From Lachnospiraceae bacterium (GTDB lineage: Bacteria; Bacillota; Clostridia; Lachnospirales; Lachnospiraceae): a stretch of 64,000 nucleotides of DNA. The stretch is taken from NCBI GenBank assembly GCA_017473115.1, contig JAFUNC010000004.1:1-64000 (forward strand), in the 5' to 3' direction. Below, piece after piece: positions 43,184-52,921 of this stretch. Under the pieces are notes generated by a model that worked only from the letters and a program-made list of their open reading frames with translations, had not been told where the DNA came from and did not search any database. How positions within the stretch are numbered: position 1 is the stretch's first letter; every line of letters begins with the position of its first letter. The position numbers and the translations under genes are program-made.

Positions 43184-45157
43184 ATGAACAACACGGGATT
43201 TTTGCCCATATGCAAAGAGGATTTGCAGGCAAGAGGGATCAACCAATTGGATTTTGTTTATGTTTGCGGTGATGCGTATATCGATCACCCTTCTTTTGGT
43301 ATGGCAATCATCGGAAGAGTGTTGGAACATAATGGTTATACCGTAGGTATTTTAGCCCAACCGGATTTTCGTAATCCGGATTCGATTTTAGCGTTGGGGA
43401 TACCGCGACTGGCTTTTTTGGTGTCTTCCGGAAATATGGATTCTATGGTAAATCATTATTATGTGTCTAAAAAAAGACGCACCAAAGATGCCTATACTCC
43501 GGGCGGCGAGATTGGAAGACGTCCTGACCGTGCGGTAATTGTATATTGCAGTATGATACGCAAACATTGCAAGGATATTCCGATTATTATCGGAGGTATT
43601 GAAGCGTCTTTGCGTCGTTTTGCCCATTATGATTACTGGTCGGATTCTTTCCGTAAATCAATTCTTTTAGAGAGCGGTGCTGACCTGATTTCTTATGGTA
43701 TGGGCGAGAAAAGTATCGTTGAAATTGCTGATGCATTGAATGCGGGGATACCGGTAAAAGATATTACATATATTCCGGGAACGGTATATAAACGCAAGGT
43801 GTTAACGGAAGATTATGAAGAAACCTTATTTCTACCCACCTATGATGAAATGTTGGCAGATAAGAAGAAATATGGTGAAAGTTTTTTGGTTCAATCCCAA
43901 AATGCAGATCCGATTAACGGACGTACTTTAGTCGAAAAATATACGGACCATTGTTTTATCATTCAAAATCCGCCTGCATTACCCTTAAGCGAGAGCGAAA
44001 TGGATGAGGTGTATCGTTTGCCCTATATGCGGGCAATTCACCCTTCTTATATTACGAAGGGTGGTGTCCCGGCGATTGAAGAGGTGCGCTTTTCGCTGAC
44101 CAGTAACCGCGGATGTTTTGGTTCCTGTAATTTTTGTTCTCTTGCGTTCCATCAAGGCAGAATTCTGCAGGTCAGAAGCCACGAATCTCTGATTGAGGAA
44201 GCAGAACAAATCATCAATATGCCTGATTTTAAGGGATATATTCATGATGTAGGAGGCCCTACCGCAAACTTTAGGCATCCTTCCTGTAAAAATCAGTTAA
44301 AGACAGGGGCATGCAAAAATAAAAAATGCCTGTTTCCCACACCCTGCAAAAATTTAGATGCGGATCACAGCGACTATATTGCACTTTTGCGTAAATTACG
44401 TGGGTTAAAGAAGGTAAAAAAAGTTTTTGTGCGTTCGGGAGTACGTTTTGACTATTTGCTTGCAGATCGGGATGATGCATTTTTAAAGGAACTTGTAGAA
44501 CACCATGTCAGCGGTCAGTTAAAAGTGGCACCGGAACATGTATCCGATGCAGTCTTGGATAAAATGGGTAAGCCGCGTCATGAAGTATACAAACGGTTTG
44601 TGACAAAATACGAAAAGTATAATAAAGAATTAAAGAAGAATCAGTTTTTGGTACCGTATTTTATGAGTTCGCATCCGGGAAGTACATTGAAAGATGCCGT
44701 AGCATTGGCGGAGTATATCCGGGATACCGGTTATATTCCTGAACAGGTTCAGGATTTTTATCCCACGCCGTCTACATTATCAACCGTAATGTACTATACC
44801 GAAATTGATCCGAGAGACAGTAAAAAGGTATATGTAGCAAAAAATCCGCACGAAAAAGCATTGCAACGTGCATTGATTCAATATTCGAATCCTGAAAACT
44901 ATGATTTGGTAAAAGAAGCACTGCAAAAGTGCGGACGTATGGATTTAATCGGTTTTGGTGATAAATGCTTGATACGCCCAAGGAAATTATCCAAAGAAAA
45001 ACAGGTTTTGCATGGAATATCGGAGAAATCCTCACAAAAGAATCGTGTTCCCCAAAACACAAAGAAAAATAAAAACAGTAAGAATGTACAATCCGATGCG
45101 AAAAAGAAAACAGTATCGGGGAAGGAACAATACAATGGTAGAAAAAGGAAAAGGTAG
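43184..45157 (+). CDS. YgiQ-family radical SAM protein
   Basis: A 657-residue protein; GGAAAGAG precedes the ATG. The N-terminal segment [16 protein letters not shown] is the YgiQ hallmark. The radical SAM cluster is C311-FGS-C315-NF-C318 with FHQGR after it. Extra Cys lie at about 370-395 (a [16 protein letters not shown] region) and could hold another metal or cluster. The last 45 residues are Lys/Asn-rich and disordered. YgiQ proteins are widely conserved with no settled function. Its 3' end overlaps the next gene by 23 bases. Confidence 0.9.
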   Translation: MNNTGFLPICKEDLQARGINQLDFVYVCGDAYIDHPSFGMAIIGRVLEHNGYTVGILAQPDFRNPDSILALGIPRLAFLVSSGNMDSMVNHYYVSKKRRTKDAYTPGGEIGRRPDRAVIVYCSMIRKHCKDIPIIIGGIEASLRRFAHYDYWSDSFRKSILLESGADLISYGMGEKSIVEIADALNAGIPVKDITYIPGTVYKRKVLTEDYEETLFLPTYDEMLADKKKYGESFLVQSQNADPINGRTLVEKYTDHCFIIQNPPALPLSESEMDEVYRLPYMRAIHPSYITKGGVPAIEEVRFSLTSNRGCFGSCNFCSLAFHQGRILQVRSHESLIEEAEQIINMPDFKGYIHDVGGPTANFRHPSCKNQLKTGACKNKKCLFPTPCKNLDADHSDYIALLRKLRGLKKVKKVFVRSGVRFDYLLADRDDAFLKELVEHHVSGQLKVAPEHVSDAVLDKMGKPRHEVYKRFVTKYEKYNKELKKNQFLVPYFMSSHPGSTLKDAVALAEYIRDTGYIPEQVQDFYPTPSTLSTVMYYTEIDPRDSKKVYVAKNPHEKALQRALIQYSNPENYDLVKEALQKCGRMDLIGFGDKCLIRPRKLSKEKQVLHGISEKSSQKNRVPQNTKKNKNSKNVQSDAKKKTVSGKEQYNGRKRKR

Positions 45158-45719
45158 TTTTGGATATTTAAAGAAACAGGCAATCAAACAAGGGTTGCTG
45201 GCATTGATAATGCTGGCAGTTTGTGCCGCAATCTTTTTGATCGGATATTTTTGGCTGACGAAATATGCTACTATTTTAACTGTGATTGCGGTTCTTGGAA
45301 TGCTTCCGGTGGCAAAATTACTTGTTTCCATGATTCTTTTTATGAAAGCGGAAAAATTCAGTTGCACTGTACATTTTTATGAAGAAATTATGAAAATTGC
45401 AGGAGATAAAAAGGATGACTTGCTTGCCGGTTTTGATTTTTATCTGACCAGTTATGAAAAAAATTATCCTTTGAGCGCCGCCTGCGTTTGTAAAGGTGCT
45501 TTGATTGCATACACTCCGTGGGAAAAATGCGACTGCAAGAAATGCAAAGAACACTTTGAAGAGTATATGAAAAAGAACGGTATTTCCGGTATTAATGTTA
45601 AAATATTTACGGATGAATACAAGTACATCGAGCGTTTTCGTCAGTTATGTGAAGATTTGCCGGAAACAACAGACAATGAGAAAGCGATGTATCGTCTGTT
45701 ATTAAATTTATCTATGTAA
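45135..45719 (+). CDS. Membrane protein of unknown function (194 aa)
   Basis: The start at 45135 follows GGAAGGA and lies inside the YgiQ gene; the frame is open upstream only as a shadow of it. Residues 1-18 are basic, two membrane helices follow (about 22-45 and 50-68), and the C-terminal 120 residues are cytoplasmic-type with a Cys-rich [13 protein letters not shown] stretch (about 132-144) that could bind a metal. Its tight overlap with ygiQ implies co-expression. Family not recognised. Confidence 0.68.
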   Translation: MVEKGKGSFGYLKKQAIKQGLLALIMLAVCAAIFLIGYFWLTKYATILTVIAVLGMLPVAKLLVSMILFMKAEKFSCTVHFYEEIMKIAGDKKDDLLAGFDFYLTSYEKNYPLSAACVCKGALIAYTPWEKCDCKKCKEHFEEYMKKNGISGINVKIFTDEYKYIERFRQLCEDLPETTDNEKAMYRLLLNLSM

Positions 45720-45770
45720 ATATTGGTGTTATTTTGGAAACTTGTTTTACTAAAAATAAATATCTGTTCT

Positions 45771-45814
45771 TTTTATCAAAATAATGACATTGGATTGATA
45801 TTTTTTATCAAAAT
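45771..45814. repeat. 12-bp direct repeat upstream of the hydrogenase operon
   Basis: TTTTATCAAAAT occurs at 45771-45782 and again at 45803-45814, 32 bp apart (about three helical turns), 58 bp upstream of the -10 element. A third copy is at 8698-8709, before the U32 gene. It may be a regulator site or chance in AT-rich DNA. Confidence 0.35.
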
Positions 45815-45868
45815 CAAAATATTTTACATAATAATTTATAAAAACACCTACGAAAGAAATTAAAATAA

Positions 45869-45877
45869 TGCTATAAT
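45869..45877 (+). promoter_or_regulatory. Extended -10 promoter of the hydrogenase operon
   Basis: TGC-TATAAT (45869-45877) is a perfect extended -10 with no good -35, about 47 bases before the hydC start. No TTGTTAA-type Rex palindrome was found near it. Confidence 0.6.
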
Positions 45878-45923
45878 AGAAAAGATGTGTATTTAAAACA
45901 CGGAAGAAAAAGGAGGAAGGGTT

Positions 45924-46406
45924 ATGTTGGAAAAGTCCATGTATGACAAAACTGACGAGATCATAGCCAATTATGGCACAGAACCCAAATGGTTAATTCC
46001 AATTATTCAGGATGTACAGGCAGAATATCGCTATTTGCCTCCTGAGTTGCTTACATATATTGCAGGCAAATTGAATATTACGGAAGCAAAGGCATACAGC
46101 GTTGCAACATTTTATGAGAATTTTTCTTTTGAACAAAAAGGAAAGTATTTAATTAAAGTATGTGACGGAACTGCATGTCATGTTCGTAAATCAACCGCAA
46201 TTTTGGAACAGTTGTATAAAGAACTAAAATTGGAGAAAGGACAGCATACTACTGCAGACATGCTTTTTACGGTAGAAACCGTGTCTTGTCTTGGTGCATG
46301 CGGTCTTGCACCTGTTCTTACGGTGAATGATGAAGTACATGCGGCAATGACGCCTGAAAAGGTAACAGCCTTAATTAAGGAATTGCGAGGTGAGAGCGAA
46401 TGTTAA
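45924..46406 (+). CDS. hydC: NuoE-like subunit of NAD-linked [FeFe] hydrogenase
   Basis: A 160-residue protein with AGGAGGAAGGG before the ATG. The thioredoxin-like [2Fe-2S] domain has its ligands in CDGTAC and, about 35 residues later, CLGACG, in the usual C-x4-C...C-x3-C order. The N-terminal helical part (1-75) is NuoE-like. It is the smallest subunit of the electron-bifurcating or NAD(P)-reducing HydABC/Hnd complex. Its stop overlaps the start of the next gene by 7 bases. Confidence 0.92.
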   Translation: MLEKSMYDKTDEIIANYGTEPKWLIPIIQDVQAEYRYLPPELLTYIAGKLNITEAKAYSVATFYENFSFEQKGKYLIKVCDGTACHVRKSTAILEQLYKELKLEKGQHTTADMLFTVETVSCLGACGLAPVLTVNDEVHAAMTPEKVTALIKELRGESEC

Positions 46407-48307
46407 AGAACAGACAGGATTTGATGAATGCCCGCAATCAGGCTAAGGTTGCTTTGGAACAACAGAAATTTCGTATTTTAATTTGTGCAGGTACCGGATG
46501 TCTTGCCGGTGGTTCTGCTAAAATTTATGATAAAATGTGTGCACTTGTAAAAGAAGCCGGTTTAGATGTTGATGTTATATTCGGTGCAGGCGTTGCTCAC
46601 GGTCCGAACGGAGAATGTCCTTCGCATACTGCATCTGCAGGGAATGTAAAGAAAAGTGGTTGTCACGGTTTCTGCGAAATGGGACCTTTGGTTCGTATTG
46701 AACCCTCTAATTTACTTTATATTAAGGTAAAAGAGGAAGATTGTGAAGAAATTTTCAACACCACCATTTTAAAAGGCGAACCCGTGGAACGTTTGCTTTA
46801 TGAACGCGATGGCGTTAAATATAAAGCACAGGAAGAAATTCCTTTTTATGCGAAACAAACCCGTTTGGTATTAAAGAACTGTGGTCATATTGATTCCGAA
46901 CACATCAGCGAATATTTGGCAGTAGGCGGATATTCTGCATTGGAGAAGGCTTTGTTTGAAATGTCACCTGAAGATGTTGTGAACGAAGTTTTAGAATCTA
47001 ATTTACGTGGCCGCGGTGGCGGTGGTTTCCAGACCGGTTATAAATGGAAACAGGTTGCCAGACAGGCCGAGACCATCCGTTATGTAGTATGTAACGGTGA
47101 CGAAGGTGACCCGGGTGCTTTTATGGATCGAAGCATTATGGAAGGCGATCCTCATAAAATGATTGAAGGTATGTTGATTGCGGCTTATGCTACCGGTGCA
47201 CAGGAAGGTTATATTTATGTGCGTGCGGAATATCCTTTGGCAATCAGCCGTTTAAAAATTGCCATCGAACAGGCGGAAGAAGCAGGCTTATTAGGTGATA
47301 ACATCCTTGCAACAGATTTTAGTTTCAAATTACATATTAACCGTGGTGCAGGAGCATTCGTATGCGGTGAAGGCAGTGCCCTTACAGCCTCTATTGAGGG
47401 TGAAAGAGGTATGCCTCGTACAAAACCGCCTCGTACCGTAGAACAAGGCTTATTTGGTAAACCTACTGTTTTAAACAATGTTGAAACATATGCTAACGTG
47501 CCTATGATTATTTCAAATGGAGCAGAATGGTTCAAAGGAATTGGTACGGAAGGAAGCCCGGGAACCAAGGCTTTTGCTGTAACCGGAAGTATTAACAATA
47601 CAGGTTTGATTGAAGTTCCCATGGGTACCACGCTTCGTGAAATTGTTTATGAAATTGGCGGCGGTATTAAGAATGATAAGGCGTTTAAGGCGGTTCAGAT
47701 TGGTGGACCTTCGGGCGGTTGTCTGATTGGCGATCATTTGGATGTGGCTTTGGACTTTGATTCTTTAAAGAAAATGGGTGCTATGATCGGCTCCGGCGGT
47801 CTTGTTATTATGGACGAAGATACCTGTATGGTAGAAGTTGCCAGATTCTTTATGAATTTTACCCAGAATGAAAGTTGCGGTAAGTGTATTCCCTGTCGTG
47901 AAGGTACCAAGCGTATGCTTGAAATCTTAGAAGATATTGTGGCAGGACGCGGTACTTTGGAACAGTTGGATATTTTGCAGGAATTAGGTACTGCAATTAC
48001 GGATACCGCTCTTTGTGGTCTCGGTAAAAGTGCGGCGTTGCCTGTGCTTAGTACGTTGAGATTATTCCGTGATGAATATGTAGAACATGTTGTAGACAAA
48101 AAGTGTCGTACCGGCAATTGTCAGGCCTTAAAGACCTACGTGATTGACCCTGAAAAATGTAAGGGTTGCTCAAAGTGTGCAAGAAATTGTCCTGTTGGTG
48201 CAATTTCCGGCGTTATCAAAAATCCTTATACCATCGACGGTGCGAAATGTATCAAGTGCGGTGCTTGTGAAAGTGCCTGCCCGTTCGGTGCGATTACAAT
48301 TCAGTAG
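46400..48307 (+). CDS. hydB: NuoF-like flavin subunit of NAD-linked [FeFe] hydrogenase
   Basis: A 635-residue protein; GAGGTGAG precedes the ATG. Domains: N-terminal [2Fe-2S] thioredoxin-like region (about 25-120; CAGTGC and CHGFC), FMN/NADH-binding core with GRGGGGFQTGYKW and CNGDEGDPG, the [4Fe-4S] site in SCGKCIPCREG, and a C-terminal two-cluster ferredoxin domain (CKGCSKCARNCP and CIKCGACESACP). It exchanges electrons between NADH, the flavin and the Fe-S chain. The extra ferredoxin tail is characteristic of HydB, not of complex I NuoF. Confidence 0.94.
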   Translation: MLKNRQDLMNARNQAKVALEQQKFRILICAGTGCLAGGSAKIYDKMCALVKEAGLDVDVIFGAGVAHGPNGECPSHTASAGNVKKSGCHGFCEMGPLVRIEPSNLLYIKVKEEDCEEIFNTTILKGEPVERLLYERDGVKYKAQEEIPFYAKQTRLVLKNCGHIDSEHISEYLAVGGYSALEKALFEMSPEDVVNEVLESNLRGRGGGGFQTGYKWKQVARQAETIRYVVCNGDEGDPGAFMDRSIMEGDPHKMIEGMLIAAYATGAQEGYIYVRAEYPLAISRLKIAIEQAEEAGLLGDNILATDFSFKLHINRGAGAFVCGEGSALTASIEGERGMPRTKPPRTVEQGLFGKPTVLNNVETYANVPMIISNGAEWFKGIGTEGSPGTKAFAVTGSINNTGLIEVPMGTTLREIVYEIGGGIKNDKAFKAVQIGGPSGGCLIGDHLDVALDFDSLKKMGAMIGSGGLVIMDEDTCMVEVARFFMNFTQNESCGKCIPCREGTKRMLEILEDIVAGRGTLEQLDILQELGTAITDTALCGLGKSAALPVLSTLRLFRDEYVEHVVDKKCRTGNCQALKTYVIDPEKCKGCSKCARNCPVGAISGVIKNPYTIDGAKCIKCGACESACPFGAITIQ

Positions 48308-48321
48308 GGGGTACATAGGAA

Positions 48322-50010
48322 ATGGATTATATTACAATAGATGGCAAAAGTGTGCCTATTGAAGGGGAAAAGAATATTTTATCCCTAATTCGTAAGGCAG
48401 GCATTGATTTGCCTACATTTTGTTATCATTCAGAATTATCGGTTTACGGTGCTTGCCGTATGTGTATGGTGGAAGACGAGAGAGGAAGAATTCTTGCTTC
48501 CTGTTCCGAACAGCCCAGACCCGGCATGGTAATCAGAACCAATACCAGAAAAATTCAGAAATATAGAAAATTAATCGTTGAACTTTTATTGTCATCACAT
48601 TGTCGTGATTGTACAACCTGTACCAAGAACGGTACCTGTGAGTTGCAGAAGATTGCTTTTAAGGTGGGGATTCATGCGGTGCGTTTCTTAAACAATCGTA
48701 AGCGTATGCCTATTGATATTAGTTCACCTTCTGTGGTAAGAGACCCGAATAAGTGCATTCTCTGTGGTGACTGTGTAAGAACTTGTGCAGAAATTCAGGG
48801 CGTTGGTGCGCTTGATTTTGCACATCGCGGTTCCAATATGCAGGTGCAGCCTGCTTTTGATAAGCCCTTGAACGAAACCGATTGCGTTGGTTGCGGACAG
48901 TGTCGTGTGGCTTGTCCTACCGGTGCAATTTCCATCCGTACCAATGTTACGGACGTTTGGAATGCAATTATGGATCCTAATGTCAGAGTGGTGGCACAGA
49001 TTGCTCCTGCGGTTCGTGTTGCGGTTGGTGACCAGTTTGGTTTTCCTAAGGGAACCAATACAATGGGTAAAATTGTTGCTGCTATGCGTTTGATGGGATT
49101 TGATAAGATTTATGATACCAACTTCGGTGCTGATTTAACAATTTTAGAAGAATCTAAGGAGTTAGCAGAGAGATTAGAAAAGAACGAAAATCTTCCTCTT
49201 TTTACTTCTTGCTGTCCCGGTTGGGTGAAGTATTGCGAAACCAAATATCCTGATTTTGCAGGTAATATTTCAACCTGTCGTTCGCCTCAGGGTATGTTCT
49301 CTGCAGTCATCAAGGATTATTTTGCAGAAGCAGATGAAAAAGAAGGTAAGAAGACCTTTGTAGTGTCTGTAATGCCTTGTACCGCAAAGAAGGGCGAAAT
49401 TCTTCGTCCTGACAACTTTACAGATGGCAGACAGGATACAGATCGTGTTATCACTTCTGTTGAATTGATTCGTATGATTCGTCAGGCCGGTATTAAGTTT
49501 GATGAAATTGACAGCGAAGCTCTGGATATGCCTTTTGGTATGGCGTCCGGTGCGGCTGCAATCTTTGGCGTAACCGGTGGTGTAACCGAGGCGGTGTTAA
49601 GACATCTTTCCGTAGATAAGGGCTATCAGGCGCTTTCGCAGATTCAGTATTCCGGTGTACGCGGTAACGACGATATCAAAGAAACCAGCATTATGTTAGG
49701 CGACAGAGAAGTGAAAATTGCTGTAGTTCATGGTCTGGCCAATGCTGGAAAACTTTTGGAAAGCATTAAATCCGGAGAAGCACAGTATGACTTCGTGGAA
49801 GTAATGGCTTGTAAGCGAGGATGTATTGTTGGTGGTGGTCAACCTCTTCCTGTAGGTCCCAGAACCAAGAAAGCACGTGCAAAAGGAATCTATGCAGTTG
49901 ATCGTGAATCGCAGATTCGTTTTGCATCTGATAATCCGGTGATCGGACATGTATTTGAAGAAGTAATTAATGGTCAGGAACATAGACTGTTACACAGAAA
50001 TCTTCACTAA
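48322..50010 (+). CDS. hydA: [FeFe] hydrogenase catalytic subunit
   Basis: A 562-residue protein starting 14 bases after hydB. N-terminus: a [2Fe-2S] ferredoxin domain (CYHSELSVYGACRMC), a His-ligated [4Fe-4S] segment (HCRDCTTCTKNGTC), and two [4Fe-4S] clusters (CILCGDCVRTC, CVGCGQCRVAC). The H-cluster domain has all three signatures: TSCCPGW (Cys297), MPCTAKKGE (Cys353) and MACKRGCIVGGGQP (Cys497, Cys501). It lacks the extra C-terminal domain found in some larger HydA forms. With hydC and hydB it makes or consumes H2 using NADH and ferredoxin. The maturases hydE, hydF and hydG are not in the window. Confidence 0.96.
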   Translation: MDYITIDGKSVPIEGEKNILSLIRKAGIDLPTFCYHSELSVYGACRMCMVEDERGRILASCSEQPRPGMVIRTNTRKIQKYRKLIVELLLSSHCRDCTTCTKNGTCELQKIAFKVGIHAVRFLNNRKRMPIDISSPSVVRDPNKCILCGDCVRTCAEIQGVGALDFAHRGSNMQVQPAFDKPLNETDCVGCGQCRVACPTGAISIRTNVTDVWNAIMDPNVRVVAQIAPAVRVAVGDQFGFPKGTNTMGKIVAAMRLMGFDKIYDTNFGADLTILEESKELAERLEKNENLPLFTSCCPGWVKYCETKYPDFAGNISTCRSPQGMFSAVIKDYFAEADEKEGKKTFVVSVMPCTAKKGEILRPDNFTDGRQDTDRVITSVELIRMIRQAGIKFDEIDSEALDMPFGMASGAAAIFGVTGGVTEAVLRHLSVDKGYQALSQIQYSGVRGNDDIKETSIMLGDREVKIAVVHGLANAGKLLESIKSGEAQYDFVEVMACKRGCIVGGGQPLPVGPRTKKARAKGIYAVDRESQIRFASDNPVIGHVFEEVINGQEHRLLHRNLH

Positions 50011-50081
50011 GATTTTAGGTTGGTGTTTTTGGGATTAATACATAAATACTTGATTTTTTAATCACAATATCATAACATTTT

Positions 50082-50120
50082 GAGCGTAGGATATTTTTAT
50101 AAAAGTATCTTGCGCTCTTT
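50082..50120 (+). terminator. Possible terminator after hydA
   Basis: Arms GAGCGTAGGATA (50082-50093) and TATCTTGCGCTC (50106-50117) pair with two G-U around a 12-base loop; only three T follow, so it is weak. Confidence 0.5.
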
Positions 50121-50140
50121 ATGTTTGAAAGGATATAACC

Positions 50141-51688
50141 ATGAAAAGAATTATTATTATTGCTATTATGACAGCAATAATTGCTACATTTACAGGATGC
50201 AATCATTCAAATGAGGCATCTGTCTTTGAGGGTGCGATACAAATCGAATTAAGCGATGCCGGAATAAAGGCAGACGGTGAAAGTATCGGAACAAATACGG
50301 ATGCGGCGGTTTATATTGCAAATGATATTGTGTACTATGAAGCCGGTCATGATTTTACTTACGGAGAAGGCAGTGAATCGGATGCTCATACCGAAGAAGA
50401 GGCTTTTGCTCATACGGTGGTGCATATATCAGAATCCGGAACCTATTGTCTTACGGGCGAATTGTCCAAAGGACAGATTGCAATTGATTTGGGTGAAGAT
50501 GCAGAAGATGACCCGGAGGCAGTGGTTACATTGATTCTTAACGATGTTGATATTACCTGTGAAGTTGCACCTGCCATCATCTTTTATAATGTGTATGAAT
50601 GCGGAAATGCCGATGAAGAGGAGGCGACTTATGAGGTAGACACTTCTGCCGCGGGAGCCAATGTTTTAATTGCTGACGGAACATCAAATACGGTGAACGG
50701 TTCATATGTTGCCAGAATATATAAACCGGACAGCGTTGAATTAAATGATGCCGGAACCGAGGTGGAAGATGCCAAGAAACTTCACAAATATGATGCTGCA
50801 TTTTATTCCAAAATGTCCATGAACATAAGCGGTGATAATCAAGGGACGGGAATTTTAAACATTAATGCAGAGAATGAAGGCTTAGACAGTGAGATGCATT
50901 TGACCATAAACGGGGGAAATATTAACATTAATTCCGGAAATGACGGTATTAATACCAATGAAGACGGTATTTCTGTTACAACCATAAACGGCGGTGTACT
51001 TAGAATTATCGTAACCGGGGACACCGGAGAAGGAGACGGTATTGATTCCAACGGCTGGCTGGTTATTAATGACGGTACAGTTATGGCTGAGGCATGCTCT
51101 GACAGCGCCGATGCGGGCATCGATTCGGATATGGGAATTTATATTAACGGCGGAACAGTTATGGCTACCGGACATATGCTTGACCATATTGAGGACGGCG
51201 GACAGACCTATGCTGTATTTCAATTCGCACAGGCCTATGATGGTGCAGATACGATTTATTTAAAAGATGCATCCGGTGAAACGGTTATGGAGTATGCACC
51301 CGAAAACAGATATTCCGTTCTTATATTCAGTAGTTTTCATTTAAAAGAAGGAACCTACACCTTGTGGAGCGGTGAAACACCGTTGGCTGGACAGAGTATG
51401 ATCGGAATGCAGGGTGGTCCCGGAGGTGGTATGAACTCAGGCGGAAGACCTGAGATGCCTGAGGGCTTATCCCCCGGTGAAATGATGCCACCGGATTTCC
51501 CGGAAAACGGTGATTTCGGCGAAATGCCGGAAGCACCCGAATTCCCTGAAAATTTTGAAATGCCGGAAGGGATACAGCCTCCTATGAATCACCCGAATCA
51601 GTTTAGTACCAATTCCGGCGAATTATCCACTGATTTTAAAACGATAGAAGGTGCCAATATGTTTGGCAATATCACAGAAGCAGAATAA
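50141..51688 (+). CDS. Cthe_2159-like carbohydrate-binding lipoprotein (DUF4353)
   Basis: A 515-residue protein with GAAAGGAT before the ATG. The signal peptide ends at lipobox TFTGC (Cys20). Residues about 100-370 are a right-handed beta-helix-type repeat region with recurring N-G-G-x-I/V-x-I motifs (NINSGNDGINTN, TINGGVLRI, DADMGIYINGG-like), as in the Cthe_2159 family that binds acidic and cellulosic polysaccharides. Residues about 415-490 are a Pro/Glu/Met/Gly-rich tail with repeated PE-M/F-PE units. It is surface-anchored and perhaps a glycan-binding protein. Its closeness to the hydrogenase genes is probably incidental. Confidence 0.82.
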   Translation: MKRIIIIAIMTAIIATFTGCNHSNEASVFEGAIQIELSDAGIKADGESIGTNTDAAVYIANDIVYYEAGHDFTYGEGSESDAHTEEEAFAHTVVHISESGTYCLTGELSKGQIAIDLGEDAEDDPEAVVTLILNDVDITCEVAPAIIFYNVYECGNADEEEATYEVDTSAAGANVLIADGTSNTVNGSYVARIYKPDSVELNDAGTEVEDAKKLHKYDAAFYSKMSMNISGDNQGTGILNINAENEGLDSEMHLTINGGNININSGNDGINTNEDGISVTTINGGVLRIIVTGDTGEGDGIDSNGWLVINDGTVMAEACSDSADAGIDSDMGIYINGGTVMATGHMLDHIEDGGQTYAVFQFAQAYDGADTIYLKDASGETVMEYAPENRYSVLIFSSFHLKEGTYTLWSGETPLAGQSMIGMQGGPGGGMNSGGRPEMPEGLSPGEMMPPDFPENGDFGEMPEAPEFPENFEMPEGIQPPMNHPNQFSTNSGELSTDFKTIEGANMFGNITEAE

Positions 51689-51694
51689 GAAAAT

Positions 51695-51725
51695 AAGGCT
51701 CTTGTCGACAGATGGGAGCTTTTTT
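51695..51725 (+). terminator. Weak terminator after the Cthe_2159-like gene
   Basis: Short arms AAGGCTC (51695-51701, one bulge) and GAGCTT (51716-51721) with a TGTCGACA palindrome in the loop, followed by a T run. Confidence 0.5.
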
Positions 51726-51842
51726 CGTTTACTTGTTGTTTTATATGTTTTGTGGTAGAATAAATTGTTAATGTTTAAATATGTTTATGTATTAAAATAT
51801 ATGACTTAAATATTATATTTTACCATCGGAGTGTAATCTTTT

Positions 51843-52832
51843 ATGCGCGAACTCATTGTAAAAGAGTTGGAGGCCGGACAACGCCTGGATAAGTTTCTTC
51901 ACAAATATTTAAAGGAAGCACCCAATTCTTTTCTATATAAAATGATGAGAAAAAAGAATATTGTATTAAACGGTAAAAAAGTCACCGGAAATGAACAAAT
52001 CAAGAAAGGCGACAGCATCAAGTTGTTTCTTGCAGAAGAAACGATTGAGAAGTTTATCGGGGTACAGGATTTTAAATCAACTCAAAATGCACTTTATTAC
52101 AAAGCCTATGCTGATTTAAAAGGCATTCTGGTTGTTTCTGAATTTGATGATGTACTTTTTATCAATAAACCGGCCGGAGTTCTTAGCCAAAGAGCAGAAG
52201 GAAATGATTTGTCTGCGAATGAATGGTTAATCGGTTATCTTTTAGATGAAGAAATCATTACAGAGGAAGATTTAAAAACATTTAAGCCGTCTGTATGTAA
52301 TCGTTTGGACCGTAATACATCCGGACTTCTTGTGTGCTCCAAAACTTTACTGGGAAGCCAAGAGATGGCTAGCATTCTTAAAGATAGAAGTCTTCATAAG
52401 TTTTATCGATGTTTCGTTCACGGAAAATGTGAACTTGATGGTGTTTATGAAGCATATCTTTGTAAAGATGAGAAAAATAATAAAGTAACGGTTTATAATG
52501 AAATGGAACAGGTTCCTGTCGGATTACAAGATAAAGTAAAACCTATTAAAACAGGAATGAAACCGATTCAATATTTCAATGAAAATGATTGTACCGAACT
52601 GGAAGTTGAACTTTTTACGGGTAAAACCCATCAAATCCGTGCACAGATGGAGAAGTTAGGATATCCTTTGGTTGGTGATGTGAAATATAACGGAAAAGAC
52701 GGAACCAAACGAAAAACAACAGGGCAAAAATTACATGCATACCGACTTTTATTCCCTAAAATGAACGGAAAACTTTCATATCTATCCGAACAGGAAATTA
52801 TTTGTGAAAAGCCGGAAAATTGGATATTTTAG
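51843..52832 (+). CDS. RluA-family 23S rRNA/tRNA pseudouridine synthase
   Basis: A 329-residue protein preceded by CGGAGTG. It has an N-terminal S4 domain (1-70, with GQRLDKFLHKYLKEAP) and the synthase domain (about 90-310) with catalytic Asp in NRLDRNTSGLLVCSKT, FINKPAGVLSQ and the TGKTHQIRAQ RNA-contact motif. This is the RluC/RluD group that modifies 23S rRNA. It precedes the his operon but has a separate promoter region after it. Confidence 0.9.
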   Translation: MRELIVKELEAGQRLDKFLHKYLKEAPNSFLYKMMRKKNIVLNGKKVTGNEQIKKGDSIKLFLAEETIEKFIGVQDFKSTQNALYYKAYADLKGILVVSEFDDVLFINKPAGVLSQRAEGNDLSANEWLIGYLLDEEIITEEDLKTFKPSVCNRLDRNTSGLLVCSKTLLGSQEMASILKDRSLHKFYRCFVHGKCELDGVYEAYLCKDEKNNKVTVYNEMEQVPVGLQDKVKPIKTGMKPIQYFNENDCTELEVELFTGKTHQIRAQMEKLGYPLVGDVKYNGKDGTKRKTTGQKLHAYRLLFPKMNGKLSYLSEQEIICEKPENWIF

Positions 52833-52885
52833 CACTATAATATTTTAAAGCGTAATATATATAAACGGTTCGTAAAAATATTATG

Positions 52886-52914
52886 TTGACAAAATAATGT
52901 AAATACACTATACT
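52886..52914 (+). promoter_or_regulatory. hisZ operon promoter
   Basis: Perfect -35 TTGACA (52886-52891), 17-base spacer, -10 TATACT (52909-52914). Expected start near 52921. This is the best sigma-A promoter in the window. Confidence 0.85.
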
Positions 52915-52921
52915 TTTTATT

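Noticed and set aside
45771-45814. Rex (redox repressor) operator before the hydrogenase genes
   Set aside because: No TTGTTAA-N4-TTAACAA-type palindrome is present; the repeats are direct, not inverted.
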